In this document: one piece after another, positions 42,430 to 53,089 of the stretch | Layout of the letters: each line of letters begins with the position of its first letter | Numbering within the stretch: the first letter of the stretch is position 1 | NCBI RefSeq assembly: GCF_023065955.2 | Contig: NW_026622808.1 | Span: 45,954,475-46,018,474 of the forward strand | DNA length: 64,000 bases | Source: Ursus arctos | Taxonomy: Eukaryota; Chordata; Mammalia; Carnivora; Ursidae | Direction of reading: 5' to 3' | The notes under the pieces: model-generated | Database searches by the model: none | Told to the model about the DNA's origin: nothing | What the model saw: the letters and a program-made list of their open reading frames with translations, nothing else | Translations under genes and position numbers: made by a program

Positions 42430-43940
42430 CATCTGCTCCTTACAAACAGATGAATCAGGAAAAACATTTAAATGTGGACAGAGTAGGGGAAAATGAGGAA
42501 GCAGCAGATGGTCGGAACATTTCAATGGCAGCTGGCTCTCGGTTTCACTTAGGCACTGCCTCTGTCTCTTGCTGGGAATAGGGAGGTTTTATGAAGGAAC
42601 TGTCGCTGCTTTCCGTAGAGCTGATTTGACTCAGAGGAGAGAAGGAGACACAGGGGAAACCATAAATAGATGCAGCTGTCTGATTCCTCAGGTCCATCCC
42701 TGGGAGAATATTTACTTAGCTCCAAGGAAACAGTTTTATTTGGCAGATTATGGTTTTAAAGTTTTTTTGCATCTAAATGCTAACATTTCCTCTCTCTCCA
42801 ACTAACTGCTTTGTAACTTTAATAATGTGGCCTTGTAATAACCTTTTCTGTGACTACTAGCCCACTTGAAATTTAGCTAGCCAGACATAAAGCCTATGTC
42901 ACATTACATTGCCTCCTGTTGTGATGGGACAATAGTCAGGGAAGACCCTGGAAAACAAAACAACAGAAAGCAATGGATTGGGGGCCAAATTGTGGAACGC
43001 AGGTTTTTACACAATTTCTTTGTATATCGACCTGATGGCTTGATTTTCTGGTTATACGTTTCATGTCTTAAAAAAGAAAACTTGTTTCATCGAAAAAGTA
43101 CTGCATGTTTCCACAGGGATATGTGACGTCATCAAGGGAGAAACAGGCATGGAACTGAGCTCTGATATTCACCGGTCTGCCAACGCTGCAGGCCCCAGTG
43201 GGGGACTGGGGCTTCCTGAATTTCCTGCCATTTTCATTTAGTCAAGTTCCACCTGGTAGGGACAATGCCCTTCTTTCAAGTTAAATGCACCACTTTGTCA
43301 CTTGGGCCCCGACGCAACACTCTGGGGTCACTACATCTCAAAGATTGGCTGAAAAGGGCCCTAGAGGCTTCAGATCCAGAACGTGAGACCGCACCATGGG
43401 CATCCTCATATCCATTTTCTCATATCCGTCCACCTGTGAACTTTAAGATCCACCTGTAGGCTCCTCTCCACTCAAATGCAAATGAAGACATTGGCTCCTT
43501 ATATTCATTAAGTACTCCCAGACATGTTAGAAATCCCTTTAGGCTCACCTACGATTCCAAAGTATATGGATCTGCTGGGCTGCTGACCGCCACATCCATA
43601 TTCCCCAGGGACGGAAGTTCCACATGCACTCTCTGGACAAAGACCAGCAACTTTCTAGCCAATATTGCCACCTGGACAGATGCTACCAATGTTATTGCCA
43701 CTCTCCATCCTTCCTCCCAATCCTAGTAATGAAATTGTGAAACCGAGTCTCGTAGTTCACATAGCTTCTTAGAAGAGGTTGGAAATTGCTTACCAATGGG
43801 AAGACTATTTTACTCATATTATCCCAAGTCCTTATTAATAGCACTTCCTTTACCCTGAAAAGTGTCACAATTTCAGTGATAAAATTTGTCATCACCATGT
43901 GTTTAGAAGATTCACCATTTGTGGAGGTTACTTGAGAAAC
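42430..43940. other. unique sequence
   Basis: No assignable repeat. Contains the CRE palindrome listed separately. Frames at 42569-43126 are short and unrecognised. Confidence 0.4.
43124..43131. promoter_or_regulatory. perfect CRE (TGACGTCA)
   Basis: atgtgacgtcatcaagg contains the full 8-bp CREB/ATF palindrome, including its CpG, inside non-repetitive, CpG-poor sequence. Motif seen directly; use unknown. Confidence 0.35.
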
Positions 43941-43944
43941 TATA

Positions 43945-44355
43945 ATATTTCCCCATATTAGTTAAGGCAAGGGCTTGGTTGTTATAACAAAGAGACCCCC
44001 AAAATATGGCAGTTTAAAGAATAAAGAAATTTCTTTCTTTCTCTTCTAACAGTCCTGAGATGAACTACCTAGGACGGCAGGGTCTCTTCCCCACAGGATC
44101 ATCAAGAAACCAAAGCTCCTTCCCTATTGTTGTTCTGCCATATCTTAGGGGGTTGATTTTGAATTCAAATTCAAATCTACATATTTGAATCTGGGTTGTA
44201 GTGGGGGTTCCAGCTAAGAGGAAGGAGAGGAGGGAGTACAAAGGGGAGAACTCCCAAAGAGTGAAGGCCTAGAAGTAAAGGCATTCCACGTTATTTCTGC
44301 TCCCATTTCTGCTGGCAAGAACCTAGTTACATGGCTTAGTGTCTTAGCCCAAGTT
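43945..44355. mobile_element. ancient mammalian repeat, family not assigned
   Basis: ggttgttataacaaagagac, ccaaaatatggcagtttaaa, ctaacagtcctgagatgaac, gttgttctgccatatcttag and cccatttctgctggcaagaa, ctagttacatggc follow a mammal-wide consensus that I recall but cannot name. A shorter piece of similar type may lie at 10340-10420. Confidence 0.45.
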
Positions 44356-44661
44356 TCTTTGAAAGCAAAAGCTTTTGTGCTATTTTATTAGCAAGTGCAA
44401 TGCCAAAAAGCAAAAGTGAGGAGAAAAATGGGATGCAGCAAAGGAAGCAGTGAAAACAAATATGATTGTCCATTACTGAGTTGGCCAACTCTTGGTATCA
44501 AGTGTGACAAGTTATTCTTGTGGGACCATCTTTTGGGAGGCCATGTGAACGGCTGGAGAGGAATTTATTCACTGGTTTCTATTTCCTGTTGGTAAAAGGT
44601 TCAGAGGCATTAAATTTTCTGAAGTTTGAAGTTGCATAACTTTTCTTCCTTCCCTTTCTTC

Positions 44662-44698
44662 CATCTGTCCATCCATCTATCCATCCAACCACCCATCC
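44662..44698 (+). repeat. (ATCC)n microsatellite, imperfect
   Basis: tccatctgtccatccatctatcc, then aaccacccatcc. Confidence 0.85.
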
Positions 44699-44707
44699 AA
44701 TGCAGGT

Positions 44708-45165
44708 CTACAATGTATAGTTCTGTGAGTTTGGACCAATGAATACAGTTGTGTAACTATTAGCATAAAGATAAGCACTAGTCTCTCATCTCAAAAAGTC
44801 CCTTTTTACTCATTTGTAGCCAAACCCTCCTCTCACTTCATCCCTTCATGACATTGGTCTTTGTTCTGCCCTTGTGTTTTGCCTTTTGCAGAATGTCATA
44901 TAAATGGAATTCTATTGTATGTAGCCTTATGTTTCTGGCTTCTTTCACTTAACATATGTGGTTGATACTCATCCATCTTGTTTCCTGTATCAACTTATCC
45001 CTTTTCGGTGTTGTGTCATATTCCATAGCATGAATGGAGCAGTCTTAGGATACATTCATCAGTTCAAAGACATTTTGACTTGTCTGTAGTTTTTGATCCT
45101 TTTGAAGAAAGATGTTATAAATATTTACATGTGTGTTTTTGTATGAGCAGATTTTCACTTCTCTT
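44708..45165 (-). mobile_element. ancient L1 (L1M-type) fragment
   Basis: Reversed old L1 sequence: gtgagtttggaccaatgaat, acagttgtgtaactattagc, gaatgtcatataaatggaat, ggcttctttcacttaacata and gatactcatccatcttg. Too diverged for a subfamily. Confidence 0.75.
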
Positions 45166-45167
45166 GT

Positions 45168-45322
45168 AAACCCCATAATAATCTTTTGGGTTACATATTA
45201 ATGTTTCTACAATAGAGATAAAAAAATTGGATTTCAGGGGAGTTAAGTAACTGACCCAGGGTCACATAGCTAGGTGAGTGGTGGAAACTGGATTTGAACC
45301 CAGGTATCTCAAGTTCATGGTC
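45168..45322 (-). mobile_element. MIR
   Basis: gttaagtaactgacccaggg, tcacatagctaggtgagtgg and aactggatttgaacccaggt, a reversed MIR core. Confidence 0.85.
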
Positions 45323-45334
45323 ACAAAGACACAA

Positions 45335-45527
45335 ACAGGAGTGCCTGGGCACTCAGTGGGTTAAGCCTTCAGCGTAGGTCACGGTCCTAGGGTCCTGGGA
45401 TGGAGTCCCGTGTCGGGCTCCCTGCTCAGTGGGGAGACTGTTTCTCCCTCTGCCACTCCCCCTGCTTGTGCTCTCTCTCTCTCTGTGTCAAATAAATAAA
45501 TTAAAAGAATCCACCCAAAAAGAAAAA
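45335..45527 (+). mobile_element. SINEC, older subfamily, head diverged
   Basis: gtgcctgggcactcagtggg, ttaagccttcagcgtaggtc, gggatggagtcccgtgtcgg, ctccctgctcagtggggaga, CT-rich body, tail caaataaataaattaaaaga. The duplication caaagacacaaa/aaaagacacaaa lies at 45323-45334 and 45528-45539. Confidence 0.95.
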
Positions 45528-45739
45528 AAAGACACAAATAATACATTACACATAAACAAGCACATGTATAATAAGTTATATAATAGAAAAACAGGTGCCA
45601 ATAAAATATGATGGAATCTGAGAAAAGTGTGCCTAACCCTCTACCCCTAGATGATAGTGGAAGTCTCCAAGGTGGGTCTACAACACATGAGCAGGTGTTC
45701 TCTAAGCAAGCAATGTGGTAGAAGGGCTGGAATGTCAAG

Positions 45740-45855
45740 CATCCCAGGGATGGGGATTGGGTCAGTTTTGTTGTCTTCTGCCTCCCAAGCACTTAGAAGA
45801 GTATCTTGCATATAGTAGGCACTCAATAAATAGTTCTCATATGAACAATGGGATT
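45740..45855 (+). mobile_element. L2 3'-end fragment
   Basis: gtcttctgcctcccaagcac, ttagaagagtatcttgcata, tagtaggcactcaataaata. Characteristic L2 3' terminus. Confidence 0.65.
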
Positions 45856-46034
45856 CTAGGCAAAAGGCATAGCACATACAAGGGCAAGGCACTTGGCTTG
45901 CAATGAGTCTCTATGCCTGATACATGGCCTGTCTTTCAGGTTCAAGAGACATTTGCCAGCTAAACCCTTGTGGAAACCTGAACATGATTTTCAAATTTCA
46001 CCTGTCCAATGAGCCCTGGGAGTCAAGAGTTTTT

Positions 46035-46238
46035 TTGTTTTTTTTTTTTTAAGATTTTTATTTATTTATTTTGACAGAGAGAGACAGCCAGCGAGAGACG
46101 GAACACAAGCAGGGGGAGTGGGAGAGGAAGAAGCAGGCTCCTAGCGGAGAAGCCTGATGTGGGGCTCGATCCCAGAACGCTGGGATCACGCCCTGAGCCG
46201 AAGGCAGACGCTTAACGACTGCGCCACCCAGGCGCCCC
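46035..46238 (-). mobile_element. SINEC, young arctoid subfamily, full length
   Basis: Reversed: long T-run, gacagccagcgagagacgga, gaagcaggctcctagcggag, gatgtggggctcgatcccag, gacgcttaacgactgcgcca, cccaggcgcccc. The duplication aagagttttt flanks it (about 46025-46034 and 46239-46248). Confidence 0.98.
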
Positions 46239-46288
46239 AAGAGTTTTTATCTCTAATAATCCCCTTTTGACGAGCCAGGCTTTGGCCT

Positions 46289-46828
46289 TTGTGGGCTGCC
46301 TCAAGGTACAAACAAAACGGAGATGTGAAGCTTTGGAGGCAGGCTTATATTCCAGTATTCTGCCAACTCTTCAGATGTCCTGGATTCTGTTCCTTGTCTC
46401 TAAGGCACCAGCTTGGATTCTGGCCGAAGAAGGCTAAAGGCCATGGAGTGGCAGTTCCCAGAGGAGAGAAAAGGGACCGACAAGCTACTGTTGAAGAAGC
46501 TCACCGAAGGGTGTTGAGGCAGCTGCCCCGGGTGGCAGGAAGGCAGAGGGGGAGACTGCCACCCCTCATGTTCACAGAAATCTTGAAAACACTGAAAATC
46601 AAAAGAAGAATCTCAAATTCTTCCCATGCCAACACTGAGAGAGTAGCAGCTACCATATCAGAAGAGATACTTCTATGTTTTCTTGGGTCACATACAGATG
46701 CAGACAATGGAAGGATGCCTGAGCTCATGCTCTCAAGAACAGAGTATCACGAACATTCTGCATCAGCCTTAATTACTTGTCTACCAATTCATCTTAAACG
46801 GCTGCATTTTGTTCAAAAATTGATTTGA
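46289..46828 (+). other. longest non-L1 open frame (179 codons), unrecognised, probably chance
   Basis: Open for 540 bases after the young SINE. It has no signal peptide, known motif, splice context or upstream promoter that I can see. The Arg-rich middle and the lack of any recognised domain favour a chance frame in slightly GC-richer unique DNA. Confidence 0.1.
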
Positions 46829-46924
46829 CCAGTGGTCAAGACACATTTTCATTGAAACAGTTTTACTGATTTCAGAAAAAAAAAAAAAAATCTTGTCATG
46901 TGGTGCTAATGAGAATGGGCCTTA

Positions 46925-47110
46925 GTGTGGATTGGAGTGCAGTCTTTTGGTGCTTTCTGGTTGCATAACCTTAGGCAAGGGACTTATGTTACATCATCAA
47001 TAAAAGGAGGATGATAATAGTACATACTTCATAGATTTCTTTGCAAGGAGTCAATGAAGTGATTCCTATGAAACATTCGGCTTGGCACCCGCAAGAGATG
47101 ATGCCTACAC
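46925..47110 (+). mobile_element. MIR
   Basis: ggttgcataaccttaggcaa, gggacttatgttacatcatc, aataaaaggaggatgataat, agtacatacttcatagattt, caaggagtcaatgaagtgat. Confidence 0.8.
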
Positions 47111-47127
47111 AGAAACCCTCCATACAC

Positions 47128-47235
47128 ATTAACTGTAATTATTAGTGTAAAAAATACAAACAAGGCAGAAAAATATAAAATTTAAAAATCAGCTGCAATC
47201 CTACCCTGAAGAGGTAATCGAAGTTAACTGTGTCC
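47128..47235. mobile_element. possible ancient L1-type terminal fragment
   Basis: gcagaaaaatataaaattta, aaaatcagctgcaatcctac and ctgaagaggtaatcgaagtt recall the end of very old LINE elements; weak. Confidence 0.3.
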
Positions 47236-47239
47236 CATT

Positions 47240-47875
47240 ACACTGGTGCTTCTGTAACAGATAGACCACAGCCATCTTTTCCTGCCAAGTACCATTGCTC
47301 TGTGCTCAATCCTTTCTAATGAGCACAGGACATTCCACTGATGCAAAACTACCAGAAGGTATTTCTGATGGAGAAGAAAGTAAAGTTAAACAGCAGAACA
47401 CCAGCCCTAGCTTCTATTCCTGGCCAAATCCTCATCATGCACATCTCATAACACCAGCTAAGAAAAACCTCACCACAAATTCAACTCTGAAGTCAGGAAG
47501 GATCTGTGAACTGTGTCCCAATTTCCTAATCAGAGCTGACCTTGATTGTTCCAAGACATCACCCTTCACCAGCATACTCTGCCATTGGTGTTCAGAAGAA
47601 GGAAAAGGAGAAACGGTCAAATCCCACCCACCTCCGCTCCAGGGCTCCTGCTGACTCAGCAAGCAGGGGTCTCCCGGAAAGTGGAAAGTGCCGGGTGGTT
47701 TGGCCACTGCCTGCAGGCAGGCACTCGGGCCCCGCTGAGACTTCTGGGGACCAGACCAGGGGGGTACTGCTTGTTTACACCGCATCCTAGACCAAACAGC
47801 TAGGGAAATTGTAACCCCTTTCATTTTCCACTGCTGCCTTAAAAACAAATTCGATTATCTCCACAAGGAAGAGAT
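47240..47875. other. unique, moderately GC-rich sequence
   Basis: Overlapping frames at 47295-47848 on both strands mirror each other and lack recognised content. No exon boundary stands out. Confidence 0.4.
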
Positions 47876-47877
47876 TT

Positions 47878-48022
47878 CTTTTCTCATTCTTTGTTCTGCT
47901 CTTTCCTTCTATTTCTATTTTCTCTCCTTCCTTTCTATTTTCCCCCTTTTCTCCTTCCTTCCCTTCCTTCTCTTTGTTCTTTCATGCTCCCTCCTTCCCT
48001 CTTCTTCTCTTTTTTCCTTCCA
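47878..48022 (+). repeat. polypyrimidine low-complexity tract
   Basis: About 145 bases almost purely C/T (ttctctccttcctttctatt, ttccttcccttccttctctt), responsible for the Leu/Phe/Pro-rich frame there. Confidence 0.9.
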
Positions 48023-48024
48023 AC

Positions 48025-48505
48025 TTCCATTTGTTGGGGAAAGTTTAACAAAGTGATAAATTCTTTATTTTCTGAGCCAGAAGGATTTTTTTGTTTGTTT
48101 GTTTTTTGGCCAAAGATTTATTTGCAATTGAAAGAACTAGTGAAATAAATGGGCCAAAGTCCTCTGTTATTCAGGCAAAAAGTCCATGGAAAGTACAGAA
48201 AGGGTTGAACTTCATGGTGACCTCAGCAAATGTATTTTTGGAAATGGAGGACTGGAGTTTGGTTTCTACTCATGCCCATGCATCTCTGGCACTGTGTCCC
48301 AGCCCTGCCAGTGGGAGAGTCCACTCTTACAATCAAAGGAAAGGAAGGAGTTGTGAAGATAGGCGTCTAAAACCCCAGCTGTATGTCATTTTCCAGTCTG
48401 ACACTATTAGCTCTATACTCCCTTCCGAGTCACTGATCAATATATTGCAGGAAATAAAGACCTGTAGTCTGCAATGAAAGCCTTCATTTCAACCCTTACT
48501 TACTT
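48025..48505. other. unique sequence
   Basis: A frame at 48091-48477 (128 codons) has no recognised homology. Confidence 0.35.
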
Positions 48506-48509
48506 ATTA

Positions 48510-48710
48510 GGAAGATATACAACATAATAGTTAAAAGCAAATTCCCAACTCTGCTATTTATATACGGGGTGTCTTCAAGAATATGACAGCCTCTCCAAGC
48601 CTACGTTTCTCCATCTCTAAAGATGGGAGTAATCATGGCACCCATGTGACAAGAGTGTGTGTGCAAAGGCTTAGCACAGTACCTGCCTCACTCAGACGAT
48701 ATGTAGCCAT
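48510..48710 (+). mobile_element. MIR
   Basis: acaacataatagttaaaagc, gtcttcaagaatatgacagc, ctctccaagcctacgtttct, ccatctctaaagatgggagt, gcttagcacagtacctgcct. Confidence 0.8.
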
Positions 48711-48714
48711 TGGT

Positions 48715-49635
48715 AATTAATATGAATAATTCAGTTAGCTGTGAATCTAACTCATCGGTTTATCATCTAGCCCATGCTTTTCACCAGGAGAACTACACAC
48801 CTGTTTATCAAATGCTCTTGCTGGAACTGAAGTGCATCATGTCCACAATATTTGATTGGTCTACCAAAAAGAAAGTATTGAAAGAGGAAATAAAGTTTGG
48901 CCAGCATGATCTGGACCTCTGCAAGCTCCCAGCTGCCTGTGGCTGAGCTCCCCTTCCTAAATGTCCATAGAGGCTGTGTTGAATAATTGGGTTCCGAATG
49001 CCATATCCATTGCCTTCTAGCTTTTAGGATCCACATTTTTCTCATTTTTGAGAACTGGAATAACATATTCCCGTCTCCAATTCCCTGGCCTTGCTCCCAG
49101 TCTCTGATTTCTCTAAGATTGCTGACAGTGGTTTTGTAATCACATCTGCAAACCCTTTCTATATTCTAGAATTGAATCCAACTTGAACTCATTATGTGTC
49201 TAGTTCACTTTTATTATCTCTTGTGCTCTCTCAGGCTTCAGTTTTCTCTTTAAAAGCATGTTTCTTTAGATATTACATATTATACATATAATACATGTTC
49301 ATGGCTGAAGATTTCATAAATGAGGTTAGGCAAAATGATGAGGTCAGAAATCATCAGTAATCCTAGGGTGCAGACATGATAATTGTGCTTCTTGATTTAC
49401 CATAACACCTTCTACTATGTTTCTTCGTAGAAATAGATACACACACTGTTGCGTAAATAAAGCATGAAAGTTTCCCCATAGAATTCTTTTTCCACAACCT
49501 TATTTTTAATGTCTGCATTGGGCTTGGAGATAACTCATTTGAGCATTTTGGCTTTTCAGCTATTTGCTGTGTTACCAATATTAACAGTCATTACTCTGGT
49601 AAAAGGAGTAGGTGCTCAGTACATAGTTGCTGATA
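48715..49635. other. unique sequence
   Basis: No assignable repeat; AT-rich atattacatattatacatat near 49270. Short frames only. Confidence 0.35.
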
Positions 49636-49639
49636 TCCT

Positions 49640-49834
49640 GGGGCGCCTGGGTGGCTCAGTTGGTTAAGCATCTGTCTTCAGCACGGGTCATGATCTCTGG
49701 GTCGTCGGATCAAGCCCAGAGTGGGGGCTCCCTGCTCAGCAGGGAGTCTGCTTGTCCTTCTCCCTCTGCACCTCCCCCTGCTTGTGCTCTCTCTCTCTCT
49801 CTCACATGAATAAATTAAATCTTAAAAAAAAAAA
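49640..49834 (+). mobile_element. SINEC with 16-base target duplication
   Basis: ggggcgcctgggtggctcag, ttggttaagcatctgtcttc, gtcatgatctctgggtcgtc, CT-rich body, tail aaatcttaaaaaaaaaaa. The duplication tagttgctgatatcct (49624-49639) / tagctgctgatatcct (49835-49850) has one mismatch. Confidence 0.97.
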
Positions 49835-49884
49835 TAGCTGCTGATATCCTTAAGTAGGGAGGCTCCAGAGGCATGAGGATGTAG

Positions 49885-50125
49885 ACTTCAGGGTTGGAGG
49901 TACTGTGCCCTGAAGCTTCTCGCCCCCATGCTATATGGCTGCCCTCAGGCAAATCACCTGGCTCCTCAGAGACTCACTTTTCCTTCAGAGAACTCTTTCC
50001 TGTTAAAGGGGGCTGACAGGGGCTCCCAGAGAAGACTAAATAAATATGACCCTGAATATAATGCTTGTAGCACAGTGCTTGGTTCTTAAGGAATATCCAA
50101 AAATAATAGCTATTGTTGCTATATT
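49885..50125 (+). mobile_element. MIR, degraded
   Basis: tatggctgccctcaggcaaa, tcacctggctcctcagagac, gttaaagggggctgacaggg, tagcacagtgcttggttctt, aatagctattgttgctatat. Confidence 0.65.
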
Positions 50126-50416
50126 ATTTTTGTGATAAGATTCTGTATGGTTCAAGGTCTATGTACTTTGAAAGCAAAGATGTTATCAGAAGTCAGTGAT
50201 TCTCTTAATTTAAGGAATTTACATCGTTAACTCCATGCAAAGCGAAAGGAATGTGATGGTGCCCTGTAAATCTCAGCTTAAGTCTTTGTGTTGTGGTGCT
50301 CATTGCACATGGACAGTCACTTCTCCTATGATGGGACATATATATTCCTAAAACTTATCCTGCTATGCCAAGTGCTATGATAAATACCACAGGGCTCAAA
50401 GGAAATGGGGTTATAG

Positions 50417-50651
50417 CAGAGGTTCTCAATCACTCATAAAATCTCAAAATCTCATAGACGTTTGCCCCTCTCCTTAGGGGACACTTACAATGTCTACAAA
50501 CATTTTCGGTTTTCACCCTGGTGAGCAGTGGTGAAGAGAAGGCGGTGGGCAAAGGCCAGGGATGTTGCTAAACATTCTATGGTCCACAGGACACTCCCCA
50601 CAGTACAGAATTATCCAGCCCAAAACACTAGTGCCAAGGCTGAGAAACCCG
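50417..50651 (+). mobile_element. MER20-like hAT-Charlie element
   Basis: cagaggttctcaatcactca, cttacaatgtctacaaacat, ggccagggatgttgctaaac, attctatggtccacaggaca, cagaattatccagcccaaaa, ggctgagaaacccgg. Forward orientation, near complete. Confidence 0.88.
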
Positions 50652-50654
50652 GGG

Positions 50655-52465
50655 TGAGAGACAAAACACTGGGAAATTTGTCCAGGATTCATTAAAGAAA
50701 AAAAAGGCTAACAATCTAATAAAAACAGGAACACAGCTTCCCCACGTGAAATGGTTAAGAAATGCATACATACTGCAGCAAATATTGCAGTTGGCCTTGA
50801 AGAAAACTGGCCTTGGCTTATGGAGATGGGCATCGGAAGGGTTACAGCTCGTGGGCATTTGTGAAGTGGTGGGAGCCAGGTTATCTGAAATGGGACAGAA
50901 AGTTGTAGCACCAGATGTAGATAGGTGTGGCTTATAACACCTGGGAGGACCTGAGGCGGATGGTGGATGTTTGAGGGGGATGGGGGTGGGGCGTTTTTCC
51001 ACTCAGCCCAGTTCCAGCAAGGGCCAGTTTTCTCATTCATGTACTGTTTCCTGGGGATGAAATCATGCATAAGCAAACAAGAAATGTAGTTATGTCCGAA
51101 TTGTTCCTTAATATATCAGTGGAATTGGAACAAACTCATGTTTTCAAAATATATTTTATAGCACAACTGCCTATATATACATCATTGCACTGAACTGATT
51201 TCACTAAAACTAGCACTCATAGCATGAATGACCCTCAACGTGACAGCTTTCATTATCAAAAAGACTTTTAACCTACAGAAATTACCAAACAGAAATGTTC
51301 CAGAGAAGCAACGAGGGCCTTGGTAAATAAAATTCTTTCACACGCTGTTGTATACAGCACAAGACTTTTCCGTGACCTGGCAAGTGGGCTGCGCTATTTA
51401 TAACAAGGTCTACTTTAAATCCTGTATAATGCTGAAATATTTAAGGGTGAAATTATATATGTGGGATTTGTTTCAAAATAATCCAGGAGGGAACAGTGAA
51501 TAGTGGGGCTTAGAGGAAAAAGAACTGGTCATGAGCTGATAAATGAAATTAGGAGATGGAAATATGGGGCTTGGTTATAATCTTCTCCCTGCTTTTGGAT
51601 AGTAAAAAGAAAAAGAAGAAGAGTTAATTTAGAAAATTGTATGCAGTCCATTTGCAATCAAGTCCATGTAAATATTGATTTGAAAATGGTGATACCGCGA
51701 CTCATGCACATAGATTCACGTGTAGCTATTGTAGTGAAATATCACATTAAAAAGATGGGATGTACAGAAGGTATGTAAAGCCTGCTCGGTTACCACAATT
51801 CCCAAAGGACCAGCTCTTATAAGGAGAGGACGATGATTAGTAAAATCAGGTGTCAAAAGGAGGAAATTAACACTCAAGTCAAGGTCAGTGACCAGGGCCA
51901 ACTACTGAGAGTGTTGTTTCACAAGCTGAGAATAGAAGAAGCCCTTAAGAGTGGAGGTGAGACTGACCGTGTGAATCCTGACTGAGCGGGGGAGGATATC
52001 ATGGTGGCTAAGAGCTTGGGTGGGCCTCACAGTCTGACCTCACTGAGGAGGCCTGGGTCCACCAAGTGACCTTGAGCACATTAATCTAATCACTCTGAGA
52101 AATTTTGTTTCCCTTCAGGTTTATGAAAACTGGATTCTCCTTGTAATGAAAAAAAAAAAGGTGGGGGGCAAGTTTTAAAGAAACAACGACAGATTTGCCT
52201 GTGATAATAAAGGCACGTCAGAATAGACTTGGGGGAGCTCCTAAGCGATTCTGAGATACTCTTTGGAGCATCTGATGAAAACAAGAAATATTCTCCCCTA
52301 AAAAATGCACAAGTGAGTTCACAGAAACATTTGCATGCAATGTCTGAAGAGTCACAGACCCCCTTAACATTCCTTCAGGGCACCAGGTGAAGAACCTGGA
52401 TGAGAGGCCATGCCAACCGTTGGTCTAGAAGCCAGGGGGTAAAGACGGGTTCAATATATTCCTGT
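50655..52465. other. unique sequence
   Basis: 1.8 kb with no recognised repeat. Includes a perfect MEF2-type site ctatttataa (51394-51403). Minus-strand frames at 50628-51076 lack coding signals. Confidence 0.35.
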
Positions 52466-52499
52466 CACTACGGCTGCTCCTCCTGACCTATTTCTCCTG

Positions 52500-52880
52500 C
52501 CAGAACTCTTTCCTCCACTCTCCAAATTCTACCCCCTTCTTCAAAGTCCCTCACTTTCTAGAAGCCTTTCTCAGCCAGGGCTATCTACAGAATTTCTCCT
52601 CTGAACTCAGAAACTTATCAGTGCTGCTATTCTGGTCCTTAATCATATGCTCTCTTTGGGTGCCTGTCTCTGGATACCTGTATATGTGCCTGTGTGTGTG
52701 TGTGTGTGTGTGGACTAGATTGCAAGCAACTTGAGAGCAACACCATGTATCACACTTTCTGGTAGATCCCCCCCAGAACCAATCATGTAGAAAACTAACA
52801 AATAAACCAATGTCGTAGGTGGCTTGGAAGTAGGTACTCCTGATATTCTTATCGAACAAATGAATATTTTACTCCTTTCT
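52500..52880 (+). mobile_element. L2 LINE fragment
   Basis: ttctttcctccactctccaa, gaagcctttctcagccaggg, ggactagattgcaagcaact, tgagagcaacaccatgta. The order matches the L2 3' region, with a TG microsatellite inserted or expanded inside. Confidence 0.6.
52688..52713 (+). repeat. (TG)n microsatellite
   Basis: ctgtgtgtgtgtgtgtgtgt within the L2 fragment. Confidence 0.93.
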
Positions 52881-52884
52881 TTGC

Positions 52885-53085
52885 GTCTTTCTCTAATACT
52901 TTAAGCTTAGTGCTCTTCGCTCCTTCCGTTTGGAGCACCCTTTTCCCAGGACTCCCTAGCAAATCCCCATTTATGATTTGACTCTCAGCTCAGAATCTTC
53001 AACCAAGTCCTCCGCCCCCCACTGACCTCCTTCCTCCTCCCCGGCCCTGTGGCATAGCCTCTGGAAGATCTCTGCCATGCTCCTA
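52885..53085 (+). mobile_element. L2-like fragment (weak)
   Basis: tttggagcacccttttccca, gactctcagctcagaatctt and caaccaagtcctccgccccc recall L2-type sequence but are diverged. Confidence 0.35.
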
Positions 53086-53089
53086 ATGC

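Noticed and set aside
47295..47848. Overlapping 119- and 137-codon frames on opposite strands
   Set aside because: Mutually antisense open frames in GC-moderate DNA; no recognisable protein on either strand.
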